Positions 33,212 to 42,222 of a stretch of 64,000 nt of DNA are shown here, in pieces (the stretch's first letter is position 1; each line of letters starts with the position of its first letter). Position numbers and translations under genes: made by a program. The stretch is from Sandaracinus sp. (lineage in GTDB: Bacteria; Myxococcota_A; Polyangia; Polyangiales; Houyiibacteriaceae), in NCBI GenBank assembly GCA_020633125.1, contig JACKEH010000011.1, positions 1-64,000 on the forward strand. Direction: 5' to 3'. The notes under the pieces were generated by a model. That model saw only the letters and a list, made by a program, of their open reading frames with translations. It did no database searches and was not told the origin of the DNA.

Positions 33212-34119
33212 ATGAGCTGGCAACCCGCCGAGAGCCCTGAATGCACCGAACGCGATCACGCCGCCGTGGCGCTGGTCATCGAAGGACGCGCCCGCGACCT
33301 CGGTGGCTTCGAGGTCCGCCGCGTCTTGCCGGCGCCGAAGCGCCGCAGGGTCGGGCCTTTCGTCTTTCTCGACGAGATGGGTCCCGCGTCGTTTCCCCCG
33401 GCACCGGCATGGACGTGCGACCGCATCCGCACATCGGGTTGGCGACCGTGACCTGGCTCTACGAAGGGCGAATCACCCACCGCGACAGCCTCGGCTTCGA
33501 GGTCGACATCGTGCCGGGCGAGGTGAACTGGATGACGGCGGGGCGCGGCATCGTGCACTCCGAGCGCATCCCGCCGAGCGAGCGTGCGAAGGGCGCGCGG
33601 CTGCACGGCTTGCAGGTCTGGGTCGCGTTGCCGGTCGAGCACGAAGAGACGGAGCCCGAGTTCCACCACCACGAGCGCTCGGAGCTTCCGACCCTGGAGC
33701 GCGAAGGCGTACGCATGACGCTGATCGCGGGGCACGCGTACGGAGAGCGCTCGCCGGTGCGGACGTACTCCTCGATGTATTACCTCGCGGGCGATGCCCT
33801 CGAAGAGACCTCGATTCATCTGCCGAAGGAGCATCCCGAGCGTGCGCTCTACGTGGTTTCGGGCCGCGCGATGATCGGTGGCGCGTCGTACGGCGCGGGG
33901 CAGATGGTGGTCTTCACGGAAGGCTCGGACCCCACGATTCACCTCGGCGAAGGCACGCGTTTCGCGCTCCTCGGCGGCGAGCCGGTGGGCGAGCGTTTCA
34001 TGTTCTGGAACTTCGTCGCGTCGACGAAGGAGAAGCTCGAAGCGGCGAAGGACGCGTGGCGCGAGGACCGCTTCCCGAAGGTGCCGAACGAGCACGAGCG
34101 CATTCCGCTGCCGGAGTGA
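33212..34119 (+). pseudogene. pirin-family protein with a frameshift in a C run
   Basis: A bicupin pirin, about 302 residues after repair. MSWQPAESPE and RVGPFVFLDEMGP are read from ATG 33212; the frame breaks at the five-C run 33395-33399 and continues one frame over with GTGMDVRPHPHIGLATVTWL. The metal-binding His residues of the HPHIGL motif and of the HSERIPPSERAKG region are intact. If one C is added, the join is exactly the family sequence, so this is either a homopolymer read error or a very recent mutation. Pirins act as quercetinase-like oxygenases or redox sensors. Confidence 0.82.
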
Positions 34120-34218
34120 TTCGGGCGCCGCGCTCACGGCGCTCGAGAAGCGTCCGTGCGAAAGGGACTCTCGCGAACGCCGCGTGACATTCCGCGGCGT
34201 CGCGCATACGACCGTCGC

Positions 34219-35129
34219 ATGGAGCTGCTCGAGACCCCCGAAAGCCGGTTCGCGAACCTCCCCGACTTCCCGTGGAAGCCGCATTACGTCGTCGTCGATC
34301 CGAGTGGCGCGCGGATGGCGTACGTCGACGAAGGGCCGCGCGACGCGCCGGTCGTGCTCTTGCTGCACGGCGAGCCGAGCTGGTCGTTCCTCTACCGGAA
34401 GATGATCCCGACCTTGCTCGACGCGGGTCTGCGGGTGGTCGCGCCCGATCTGATCGGCTTCGGGCGCTCGTCGAAGCCGACGAAGGTCTCGGACCACTCG
34501 TACGCGCGGCACGTCGCGTGGATGGGTCGTTTCCTCGACGAGGTCGGTCTGCGCGACATCACGCTCTTCGGACAAGACTGGGGCTCGCTCATCGGTCTGC
34601 GCCTCGTGGGGGAGGAGCCGGAGCGCTTCACCCGCGTCGTCATCGGCAACGGCTTCTTGCCGAAGGGCGACCCGCCGCCGCGCACGAAGAACGGGCTGCG
34701 CTCGCTGGCCGCGTTCCTGACGTGGCGGACCTTCGCGCTCTACTCGCCCATCTTCGTCTGCTCGAAGGTGCTCGACGTCGGCTCGGCGACGAAGCTCAGC
34801 GAAGCGGAGCGACGCGCGTACGACGCGCCGTTTCCGACCGTCGTTTTCTCGCGGGGCCGCGCGCGATGCCTGGGCTCGTGCCGATCACGCCGCGTGATCC
34901 CGCGCGGCAAGATCAGCTCGCGGCCTGGAAGGGGCTCGAGTCGTTCGACAAACCCTTCCTCACGCTCTTCTCGACCGGCGATCCGATCATGGGCGGCCTC
35001 GACAAGCTGCTCCAGAAGGCGGTGCCGGGCGCGCAGGGACAGCCGCATCGTCGGGTGCGCGGCGGCCACTTCTTGCAAGAAGACTCGGGGCCGGAGCTCG
35101 CGAAGGGCATCGTCGACTTCTTGGCGTGA
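34219..35129 (+). pseudogene. haloalkane dehalogenase-like alpha/beta hydrolase, frameshifted
   Basis: About 303 residues after repair. The first part has the dehalogenase signature LLLHGEPSWSFLYRKMIPTL, VAPDLIGFGRSSKP and TLFGQDWGSLIGLRL with the nucleophilic Asp. The frame breaks near 34835: the family sequence continues in the next frame as DRRFLAGPRAMPGLVPITP, FSTGDPIMGG (acid) and RGGHFLQEDSG (catalytic His). One missing base at TTTCCGACC explains it. The catalytic triad is complete in the repaired form. Whether the natural substrate is a haloalkane cannot be told. Confidence 0.8.
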
Positions 35130-35204
35130 GCGACGACGCGGCGTTCTTTCCTCTCCGACAGACGATGTAAGACGACGCCACGCGCCACCGCGCAGAGTTC
35201 GCCG

Positions 35205-36800
35205 GTGGCTCGCCTGCTCTTGCTCTCGCTCTGACTCGTCGGCTGCACGGCCGACCGTTCTTCTCCCTCGTTCGACGGTGGATCGTCGAGCGAGCCGAGA
35301 GACGGTGCGACGACCGCGCCCGATGGCGGCCGCGTCGAACCGGGGGTCGACGCCGGCACCGAGACGCCGGGTTCGGATGCCGGGACGTACGACGCCGGAG
35401 CCCGAGACGCGGGGACGATCGACGCGGGCTCACGCGTTCCGGTGGACCCTTCCCCACCGCGTGGGCCCGACGTCCCCGCAGGCTGCGACTTCGGTGGACG
35501 CGACCTCGTCGGCGACGACCCTTGGCCGCCTCGCTCGGGCGATCGCGAGACGGTGCGCGCCGGCAGCTTCACCGACGAGTACCTCTACGACGCGACGGGC
35601 GCGTTCAAGGTCGGCCTTCGCCGCGAGTGGGGCAGCAGCGTGGTGTTCTTCGGCGAGAGCGGCGACCTGCCGGGCATGAACCTGCGAAACACCATCGACG
35701 CCGACGACACCGGCCGCGAGGCGCAGGTCGCGCTCTACGACCCCGATCGCGAAGTTCAGGGCTGCGCGTGGAACGCGTCGTGTGCGCGCGTCGACGGCTG
35801 CCCGCTGCAGATTCGCTACCTCGGCTGGAACCCGGTGCAGGGCGGCAACCGCTGCAACGTCGGCTCACCGACCGATCGCATCACCGCCACCTACGGCTCG
35901 CTCGTCGCGCAGACGGTGCCGCTGCAGTGGAACCCCGATTGGGATGCCCGCGAGTGCAGCGCGGATTCCTGCGGTGGCGACTCGGCGCGTCGCAGCGACG
36001 TGCGGCTCACGCAGACGCTTCGTTTCGTCGCGCCGCGCGTGGCTTCGCTTCGCTACACGGTCGAGAACCTGGTCGACGTCGCGCATGCCGCGACGCTGCA
36101 AGAGATGCCGACGCTCTACACCGCGAACGGCAAGCGTGGACGGCCAGACCTGTGGCGCCTGATGGACCCGAACGGCACGCAGATTCCCATCGACACGCCG
36201 AGCGGAAGCGACGGCTTCTTCTACGAGAACTTCAGCGCGAGCGGCCCGTGGGTTGCGCTGATGAACGACGACCTGAGCTACGGCGTCGCGATCCTCTACG
36301 AGAACGGCCTGCGCGACTTCCAGGGTTGGCAGAAGCGCGATTTGCCTTTCAACAACGTTCGCTCACGCATCGTCTTCGGTCTGCCGGCGCGGGGCGTCGT
36401 GCACGCACGTGCGTACCTGATCGTCGGCTCGTTCGATCAGATTCGCACCGAGGCCGAGCGATTGCTGCGTACGACGCCGGCCTTCGGCGTGCTCGACTTT
36501 CCCGGCGAGGCGTCGTCGTCGGGGCGCGTGCGCGTGCAGGGGTGGGCGCTCGACAACCGCGGCGTCGCGTCGATCGAGGTGCGCGTGAACGACGGGCCCG
36601 CGGTCGCGATGCGCTACGGCGACGGGCGGCCGGACGTGTGCGCCGTGTGGCCGGGCTACCCGCGGTGTCCGAACGTCGGCTACTCGGGCGAGATCGATCT
36701 CGGCGCGGCGTCGTCGTGTCCGAAGCTGGTGCGGGTCGAAGCGGTCGACACGGATGAGAACCGACGCGTGATCGCGGAGCGACTCGTCACCGTGCGTTGA
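35205..36800 (+). pseudogene. secreted lipoprotein of unknown function with a stop codon in its signal peptide
   Basis: A GTG at 35205 starts a plausible lipoprotein signal, MARLLLLSL, but the next codon (35232-35234) is TGA; after it the frame continues with LVGCTADRSS, a lipobox, then a Thr/Asp/Gly/Ala linker and a domain of about 420 residues to the stop at 36800. The domain has a GWNPVQGGNRCN and NPDWDARECSADSC Cys-rich middle and an Ig-like C terminus (SSSGRVRVQGWALDNRG). If the TGA were TGG the gene would be a perfect lipoprotein. Without it, translation could start at GTG 35442, with loss of export. I do not recognise the main domain. Confidence 0.7.
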
Positions 36801-36809
36801 TCACCTGGG

Positions 36810-38237
36810 TCAGGCGTCGAGCTCGTCGCCCAGCTCGTGGTCCGTGTCGATGCCCGCGAGCACCCGCGCGCGTTTCACCTTCGCGTCCCAATCGATCGTG
36901 CGCTCGAGCACGACGCGCTGCGCCTGCGGCGAGCCGGCGCCGTGCATGCACTCGATGCGAAAGGGCACCGAGCCCGCGCCGTAGGTGAGCGACTCCACGA
37001 GCCGAAGCGCCTTCGCGCGCTCTTCGGTGCCGGCCACGGTGCGCAACGCGTCGCCGAGCTCCGGGTGATCGAGATCCGCGATCGACGGCAGCGTCGCCAT
37101 CGCGCCGCCGGCGAGGTCTTCCGCGAGCCGCACGATCTCGTAAGGCAAGGAGGTCACGTGGTGCTTGCAGACGTTGGCGAGGATCGGATCGACGACCCAC
37201 ACGCCGCTCGGATGAAGCGTGCCCTTCGCGCTCGCGCCGACTCCGAGGCCGTGAATGGTCTCGGTGAGGTGCGCCATCTGCACGAGCTTGTCGCGCACGT
37301 GCGAGGCCTTCCGGACGCCGTTCTCGCGCGTGACCAAGTCGGCGGCGCCGATGAGCACGTCGAGGTTGCCCGGCTTGCAACCGCCGTAGCTCGCGCGGTG
37401 GTAGCCCGCGAAGGTGTTCACGAGCGTGCTGCACGCCTCGAGGTCGCCGTCGAGGAAGACGAGGTCGTTCGGCACGAAGACGTCGTCGAAGAGCACGACG
37501 CATTCTTGGCCGCCGAAGCGCGCGTTGCCGGCGTCCGGACCACCCCGGCGGTCGTCGCTCGGTTGGCGGCCGAGCACCATCGTCACGCCGGGCGCGTCGA
37601 CCGGCATCGCGCACGCGATCGCGAAGTCTTCTTCGCCTTCGCGGAGCGCTTGGCCCGGCATCACGAGGATCTGGTGCGCGTTCGCGGCCCCGGTCTGGTG
37701 AATCTTCGCGCCACGAATCACGACTCCGTCGGCGCGCCGCTCGACGACGCGCACGTAGTGGTCGGGCTGCTCGGGCGGGCGTTTGCTTCGGTCGCCCTTG
37801 GCGTCGGTCATCGCGCCGTTCAGCATTTCGTCGCGCTCTTGCACGCCGCGTAGCCAGGCGTCGAAACGCGACCGGGCCTCGGGGCGGCCGTGGGTCGCGA
37901 CCCAGAGCGCGTTCAAGCCGTCGAGGCCCACGCAGCGTTGAAAACAGGTGCCGGTGAGGCGCCCGAGCACGCGCTGAAACTCGAGCTTGCGCAGCAGGTC
38001 CTCGCGCTCGCGAAAGAGCGCGGTGAAGCGGTTGACGGGGCGGCCGATCAAACCGGAGTGGCTGGTGGCCAACGCGCGGTGCGCGGGATCGTGCGCGAGC
38101 GCGTAGGTCGCCGCGACCGCGTTCACCGCGGGTCGAACCTTCGGGTGGTCGACGGGAGAGTCGCAGAGCTCTCCGTCCACGAAGAGTCGGAGCTTTCGAG
38201 CGCGCAAGCTCTCGACGTAGGCCTCGGCGGTACGCAT
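36810..38237 (-). CDS. abfD: 4-hydroxybutyryl-CoA dehydratase (4-hydroxyphenylacetate 3-hydroxylase fold)
   Basis: A 475-residue flavoprotein of the 4-hydroxyphenylacetate 3-hydroxylase family. The four residues that bind the [4Fe-4S] cluster in 4-hydroxybutyryl-CoA dehydratase, Cys99, Cys103, His292 and Cys299 in the Clostridium enzyme, have counterparts here: GTCFQRCVG gives Cys98 and Cys102, and AGYHRASYGGCKPG gives His280 and Cys287, with the same spacing of four and seven. True hydroxylases lack these. The enzyme dehydrates 4-hydroxybutyryl-CoA to crotonyl-CoA and isomerises vinylacetyl-CoA. ATG 38237 is the start. It precedes no obvious pathway partner, though the ACAD10-like kinase and thioesterases 8-11 kb away also concern acyl-CoA. 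Confidence 0.82.
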   Translation of the reverse strand: MRTAEAYVESLRARKLRLFVDGELCDSPVDHPKVRPAVNAVAATYALAHDPAHRALATSHSGLIGRPVNRFTALFREREDLLRKLEFQRVLGRLTGTCFQRCVGLDGLNALWVATHGRPEARSRFDAWLRGVQERDEMLNGAMTDAKGDRSKRPPEQPDHYVRVVERRADGVVIRGAKIHQTGAANAHQILVMPGQALREGEEDFAIACAMPVDAPGVTMVLGRQPSDDRRGGPDAGNARFGGQECVVLFDDVFVPNDLVFLDGDLEACSTLVNTFAGYHRASYGGCKPGNLDVLIGAADLVTRENGVRKASHVRDKLVQMAHLTETIHGLGVGASAKGTLHPSGVWVVDPILANVCKHHVTSLPYEIVRLAEDLAGGAMATLPSIADLDHPELGDALRTVAGTEERAKALRLVESLTYGAGSVPFRIECMHGAGSPQAQRVVLERTIDWDAKVKRARVLAGIDTDHELGDELDA

Positions 38238-38284
38238 CGCGGGAGCATCGCGGCAGCCGCGCCCTCGAACAAGAGCGGACGCGA

Positions 38285-38998
38285 TCAAGCGAAGTCGGCG
38301 AGCGTCGTCACGAGGCGTTCGATGCGCGACACCCGCGCGCGGAGTGCGCTCACGTCCTCCCCGGTGCGGACGGCCTCCGCGGATTGCACCAGGTAGGCGA
38401 CGAGCGCGGCGCGCAAGCCGTCGTCGACGTTCGCCTCCGGAGGCAGCGAGCCGAGCCGCGAAGGCGCGGGAATCGACGTCACCGAAGCCGGCGCCAAAGC
38501 CGGCGCGGAAGGCGGCGTGGGCGCGGTGGCTTGCTCGGTCGGTGCCGCGGGCGAGACCTCGGGACGCGCGACCGACGTGCGCGGGCCGCGGTGCTCGAGC
38601 GATCCGTCGGCCTTCGCCAGCATCAACGAGCAGACTTGGTCGTGAAGGCCACGCAGCTCTGCCGGGAGCTCTTCGAAGTGAAGCTCCCGATCCACCTCGA
38701 GCTTCACGCGATCGAGCGCCGCGGTGGTCGGCGCCTCGAACGACGCGCCTTGTTCCTTGAGGCGACGCCGGAACAGCGCCTCGGCGACCCGCGAGACCTG
38801 CTCCTCGGTCGCGTCGATGCCGAAGAAGCCGCCGATGCCTGCCTTGAGCCCGCCGAAGTAAGTGGCGACGAAGCAATCGAGCATGCCGTCGCGCGCGGCC
38901 GCGACGTCGATGCGAGGTTGTGCGAGCCGCGCCTTGATCCGCTTGGCGTATTTGTCTTGAATGGATGCGAGCTCGGGGCGCGGGGCTTCGGTGGTCAT
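38285..38998 (-). CDS. hypothetical protein with Pro/Ala linker and C-terminal coiled coil
   Basis: A 237-residue soluble protein. Residues 1-120 are helical with a Gly-rich FVATYFGGLKAGIGGFFGID segment, 120-180 are a Pro/Ala/Thr-rich linker, and the last 55 residues form a likely helical hairpin ending LRARVSRIERLVTTLADFA, with heptad spacing. No family recognised. An AGGAGG ribosome site precedes ATG 38998. It lies between a kinase gene and the dehydratase gene on the same strand. Confidence 0.7.
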   Translation of the reverse strand: MTTEAPRPELASIQDKYAKRIKARLAQPRIDVAAARDGMLDCFVATYFGGLKAGIGGFFGIDATEEQVSRVAEALFRRRLKEQGASFEAPTTAALDRVKLEVDRELHFEELPAELRGLHDQVCSLMLAKADGSLEHRGPRTSVARPEVSPAAPTEQATAPTPPSAPALAPASVTSIPAPSRLGSLPPEANVDDGLRAALVAYLVQSAEAVRTGEDVSALRARVSRIERLVTTLADFA

Positions 38999-39086
38999 CG
39001 TTCCTCCTGGGCGGCGGGGTGGCTCTCCTACGTCGCGTCGACGGGGACGTTTCGTCGCGTTCGTTCGCATCGCGGCATCGAGTCGT

Positions 39087-40574
39087 TCATTCGAGCCCGA
39101 GCAACTCCAAGAACGCGTCGTCGTCGGGCGAGGCCGTACGTTCGGCGAGCGCGTCTTTCGCGAAGGTGATCTCGCCGCTCGCGGCGGAGGCGAGCACGGT
39201 CACGACCTCGTGGCAGACCGAGCAGCTCACCCGCACCGCGTCGACGTGGCCGAGGGGCACCTTGCCGTGCGCCCCACAGACACAGACGAAGCTTCCGTCC
39301 GCCAAGGCGACGCGTGCTTCGGGGCAGTCGTGCTCGGGGCGAAGGCGATGCACGGTGGCGTCCTCGCCGCCCGCGAGGTGTACGCGGCCGACCGGCATCA
39401 AGGCCGCGCGCAGTCCGAGGCCGAGCTCCACGCGCGCGACGCGGCCGACCAAGACGTCGCCCGGCCGCGCGAGGCGAACGAGGCGCGCGGCGAGGCTGGC
39501 GGGCGCACCCGCGAAGAGGCCGAGCCCGGCACCGACGAGCGGCCCGTGCTCGATCGCCCACGCTTCGTGCGGAGAACGCGCGACGAGCTCGCGCACGGTT
39601 CGGAAGGCCTGCTCGACGTGCTCGAGACGCACGAGCCGGTCGCCGTCGATCGTCTGACCGAGCTCGCCGCCAGCGTCGACGAGCGCTTCGAGGATCTCGG
39701 GCGATCGCGAGCCGGTCGCCCGAAGCGCGACCACCGTGCCCTCGTCGCTTCGAGGCCCGAGACGCACTCCGAGCAACGCGTCCAATCGCTCCCCGACCGC
39801 CGCGCCGTCGACGGGGCGTCGCGAGGGATCGTCGGCGAGCGTGTCGCGAAGCAGCGCGGCCACCGGCCCGGGAAGCCCGTCGAGCTCGAGCTTCACGCCC
39901 TGAAGCGCGGCCGTCGCGATGGCCAACGGGTGGTCGCCCGTGACGGGGGTGCGCCCGAGGAGCATCTCGTGCAGCACGCAACCGAGCGCGTAGACGTCGA
40001 CCGTCGCGTCGGGGGGCGCGCCACGAAAACGCTCCGGCGCCATGTACTCGGGGGTGCCGAGGAAGCTGCCCGCGCGCGTGAGCTCGGCGTGCTCGGGAAG
40101 GCGCGCGAGGCCGAAGTCGGCGAGCCGCGCGCGACCGTCGCGGCCGATCAACACGTTCGCCGGCTTGAGATCGCGGTGAAGAATGCCGCGCCGATGCACG
40201 GCCTCGAGCGCGCTCGCCAGCTCGCGTGCGACGGTGAGCGCGTCGTCGATCGAGAAGCGTCCGTGGTCGAGCAGGTCGCTCAGGCTCGGGCCGTCCACGA
40301 GCTCCATCACGAGGTAGGGCGTGGCGCCTTCGAGCGCGAGGTCGAAGGTGGCGACGACGTTGGGGTGCGCGAGACGGCTCGAGGCCAAGGCTTCGCGACG
40401 AAAACGCGCGACACCCTCGGCCGAACGAACGAGCTCGGGCGAGAGCGTCTTGATGGCGACCTCACGGTCGAGGACGAGGTCGACCCCACGGTAGACGCGC
40501 CCCATGCCGCCAGCGCCGAGGAGCGCGTCCACGCGGTAACGATCGTCCAGCACTACGCCGTCGGAGAGGGTCAC
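39087..40574 (-). CDS. Ser/Thr protein kinase with degenerate cyclase-like domain and zinc-ribbon tail
   Basis: A 495-residue Hanks-type kinase, intact in the catalytic sense: GAGGMG at 20-25, VAIK with Lys42, HRDLKPAN with Asp135, DFG at 153-155 and GTPEYMAPE. After the kinase domain (about residue 275) a region resembles a class III nucleotide cyclase fold but without its metal Asp residues: HEAWAIEHGPLVGAGLGLFA and ASLAARLVRLARPGDVLVGR match the end of the cyclase homology domain (normally HxGPV...NLAARLxxLAxPGEVLVS). The C-terminal part has CVCGAHG and SCSVCHEV, a four-Cys zinc ribbon. No membrane segment is seen, so it is probably cytosolic. Confidence 0.85.
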   Translation of the reverse strand: MTLSDGVVLDDRYRVDALLGAGGMGRVYRGVDLVLDREVAIKTLSPELVRSAEGVARFRREALASSRLAHPNVVATFDLALEGATPYLVMELVDGPSLSDLLDHGRFSIDDALTVARELASALEAVHRRGILHRDLKPANVLIGRDGRARLADFGLARLPEHAELTRAGSFLGTPEYMAPERFRGAPPDATVDVYALGCVLHEMLLGRTPVTGDHPLAIATAALQGVKLELDGLPGPVAALLRDTLADDPSRRPVDGAAVGERLDALLGVRLGPRSDEGTVVALRATGSRSPEILEALVDAGGELGQTIDGDRLVRLEHVEQAFRTVRELVARSPHEAWAIEHGPLVGAGLGLFAGAPASLAARLVRLARPGDVLVGRVARVELGLGLRAALMPVGRVHLAGGEDATVHRLRPEHDCPEARVALADGSFVCVCGAHGKVPLGHVDAVRVSCSVCHEVVTVLASAASGEITFAKDALAERTASPDDDAFLELLGLE

Positions 40575-40685
40575 GTCGTGTGTACGTGGGTCGGGAGGGG
40601 GCGTTACGGGGTGGAGTGGGGGGATGGCGACGGCGATTGACCGCGCTTCGCGCCACCGCCGCTTCGCGGCCTCGGAGGAGAAGGG
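40575..40685. other. intergenic region next to the IS110-type element
   Basis: No gene. It contains one GCGCTTCGCGCC element at 40643-40654 near the left end of the insertion element. Confidence 0.3.
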
Positions 40686-40691
40686 ATGAGG

Positions 40692-40764
40692 TGGCCAGCC
40701 TCCTGTCAGTGATCTTGTTCGTCACCACGTGGTCTGGAGCCACAAAGGAACAGGAGGCTGGCCA
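40692..40764 (+). promoter_or_regulatory. 15-bp hairpin that would sequester the transposase ribosome site
   Basis: A perfect 15-base inverted repeat: 40692-40706 and 40750-40764. The right arm includes the AGGAGG ribosome site and the A of the ATG start. A transcript that enters from outside would carry both arms and hide the site; a transcript starting between them would not. The 43-base loop also has the palindrome ACCACGTGGT at 40724-40733. Confidence 0.6.
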
Positions 40765-41849
40765 TGCAGAGTATTGGTCTCGATCTCGGCTCGAAGGAAT
40801 CCCAAACCTGCATTTCGCTCAACGGGAAGGTCACCGAGGAGGGGCGCATGGCGACTCGCGACCTTCGCGGTTGGCTGACGCGGCAACCGCCGTCGCGCGT
40901 GATCATGGAGAGCTGCGCGGAGTCTCGCGTGGTGGCGGGCTGGGCTGGGGAAGCCGGTCACGAGACCTTCGTGATTCCGGCGATGCTCGCTCGGCGGATC
41001 GGTGTGGGAGCACGAGGCTTGAAGAACGACCAGCGCGATGCCCGTGCGCTGGCGTACTACGGATGTGCGATCGACGAGCCCGCGAACTCGCACCTGAAGT
41101 CCGACGAGGCGTACGAGCTCCACAACTTGCTGGGTACGCGTCGGCTCTTCGTCCGTCAGCGTGCGGATCTCGTGCGTCGCGTGAAGAGCGCGATGCGCGA
41201 GCGGGTGATGCCTCGCGTCCCTCGCTTCCACGAGTCCCCCGAGTTTCTCGCGAAGTTGCGGGACATGTTCGCGGAGCACCCCGACGGCTTGTCCCTGGGA
41301 CTCGAGCTCGAGCTCGAGCAAATCGCCACGCTCACGGAGCAGATCGCGCGACTGGAGCAGGAGCTCACACGGATCGCAGGGCAACGGGAGGAGATCCGGT
41401 TGCTCATGACGATGCCGGGCGTCGGAATCGTCGTCGCGCTCACGTTCGCTTCGCTGATCGACGACCCGACACGTTTCGCGAGCTCGAAGGCGCTCGCCAA
41501 CTACTTGGGCCTGACGCCTGGCGAGGCGACGACGGGGTTCAAGGAACGAAAGACGTCGGTGACCAAAGCCGGGTCACCGATCATGCGCTCGCTGCTGATT
41601 CAGTCTGCGTGGTGCGTCTGGCGCACGCAGAAGGACGCTCCGCTCGGTCGATGGGTGCATCGGAAGGCGGAGCAACGAAACAAGAAGGTCGCGATCGTCG
41701 CGCTCGCACGACGCTTGGCCACGATCCTTTGGGCCATGTGGCGAACGGGAAGACCCTTCGATGCCGCGATGACGAAGCCGACGAGCGAACCGGACTCGAC
41801 CCCGCTGTCCGCAGCGAGCGAATCCTTGCCCGCGGAAACCCGCGCGTAG
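40764..41849 (+). CDS. IS110-family transposase (recombinase)
   Basis: A 361-residue DEDD transposase. The N-terminal RuvC-like domain has SIGLDLGSKESQ (first Asp), VIMESCAES (Glu) and KNDQRDARALA (two Asp). A helical linker with LELELEQIATLTEQIARLE follows, then the transposase_20 domain, MTMPGVGIVVALTFASLIDD and FASSKALANYLGLTPGE, with a conserved serine in AGSPIMRSLL that acts as nucleophile in this family. The frame is intact, so the element may be active. Confidence 0.93.
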   Translation: MQSIGLDLGSKESQTCISLNGKVTEEGRMATRDLRGWLTRQPPSRVIMESCAESRVVAGWAGEAGHETFVIPAMLARRIGVGARGLKNDQRDARALAYYGCAIDEPANSHLKSDEAYELHNLLGTRRLFVRQRADLVRRVKSAMRERVMPRVPRFHESPEFLAKLRDMFAEHPDGLSLGLELELEQIATLTEQIARLEQELTRIAGQREEIRLLMTMPGVGIVVALTFASLIDDPTRFASSKALANYLGLTPGEATTGFKERKTSVTKAGSPIMRSLLIQSAWCVWRTQKDAPLGRWVHRKAEQRNKKVAIVALARRLATILWAMWRTGRPFDAAMTKPTSEPDSTPLSAASESLPAETRA

Positions 41850-42190
41850 CTCCGAGCCAACCCCAGACGACGTCCACGCGAGAACGAATCGCGCGGACCT
41901 CACCCGTCGGAGTCCAGTCGGACCTTCGGCGACCGTCCAAGCGCACGATCACGCTGCCTCTGATGAGGCGCTCGAGCTTCGGCTCGGCCGACCTCGTTGA
42001 GACGAATGTGACGTGCGTGCGGATCCCCCCTCTGCGCTTCCAAGCCCGAACAGTCGATTGCAACGACGGCGCGCTGAAGCTCGGCGGGACGAACGACGGG
42101 ACCCTCACGAAAGCGAAGAGGATCAGCACACGGATGGCGAGATCCACCTGTGTCCGGGCACTCGTGTGCTTGCCACAGGGGCCACCTCAT
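41850..42190 (+). ncRNA. candidate bridge-RNA locus in the IS right end
   Basis: 340 bases after the transposase hold no gene but several hairpins: a 5-base stem at 41954-41967 (GCCTC, TGAT loop), a UUCG hairpin at 41971-41984 (CGAGC/GCTCG), and a stem with CTTGCCACAGGGG near the end. In IS1111-type elements a structured RNA that guides target choice lies on this side. The two guide loops cannot be defined by eye; this is inference from family layout. Confidence 0.45.
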
Positions 42191-42222
42191 AGTCAGAGAC
42201 CGAGACGGTGCTGCGCACCACG

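Larger units (their letters stand above)
40686..42190 (+). mobile_element. IS110-family (IS1111-type) insertion sequence, about 1.5 kb
   Basis: The ends carry an 11-base inverted repeat, ATGAGGTGGCC at 40686-40696 and its complement at 42180-42190; outside it no target duplication is visible, as usual for this family. The transposase fills 40764-41849. The left non-coding end is short (about 78 bases) and the right is long (about 340 bases), the layout of the IS1111 subgroup, whose sub-terminal inverted repeats match what is seen. Exact end points may differ by a few bases. Confidence 0.8.
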
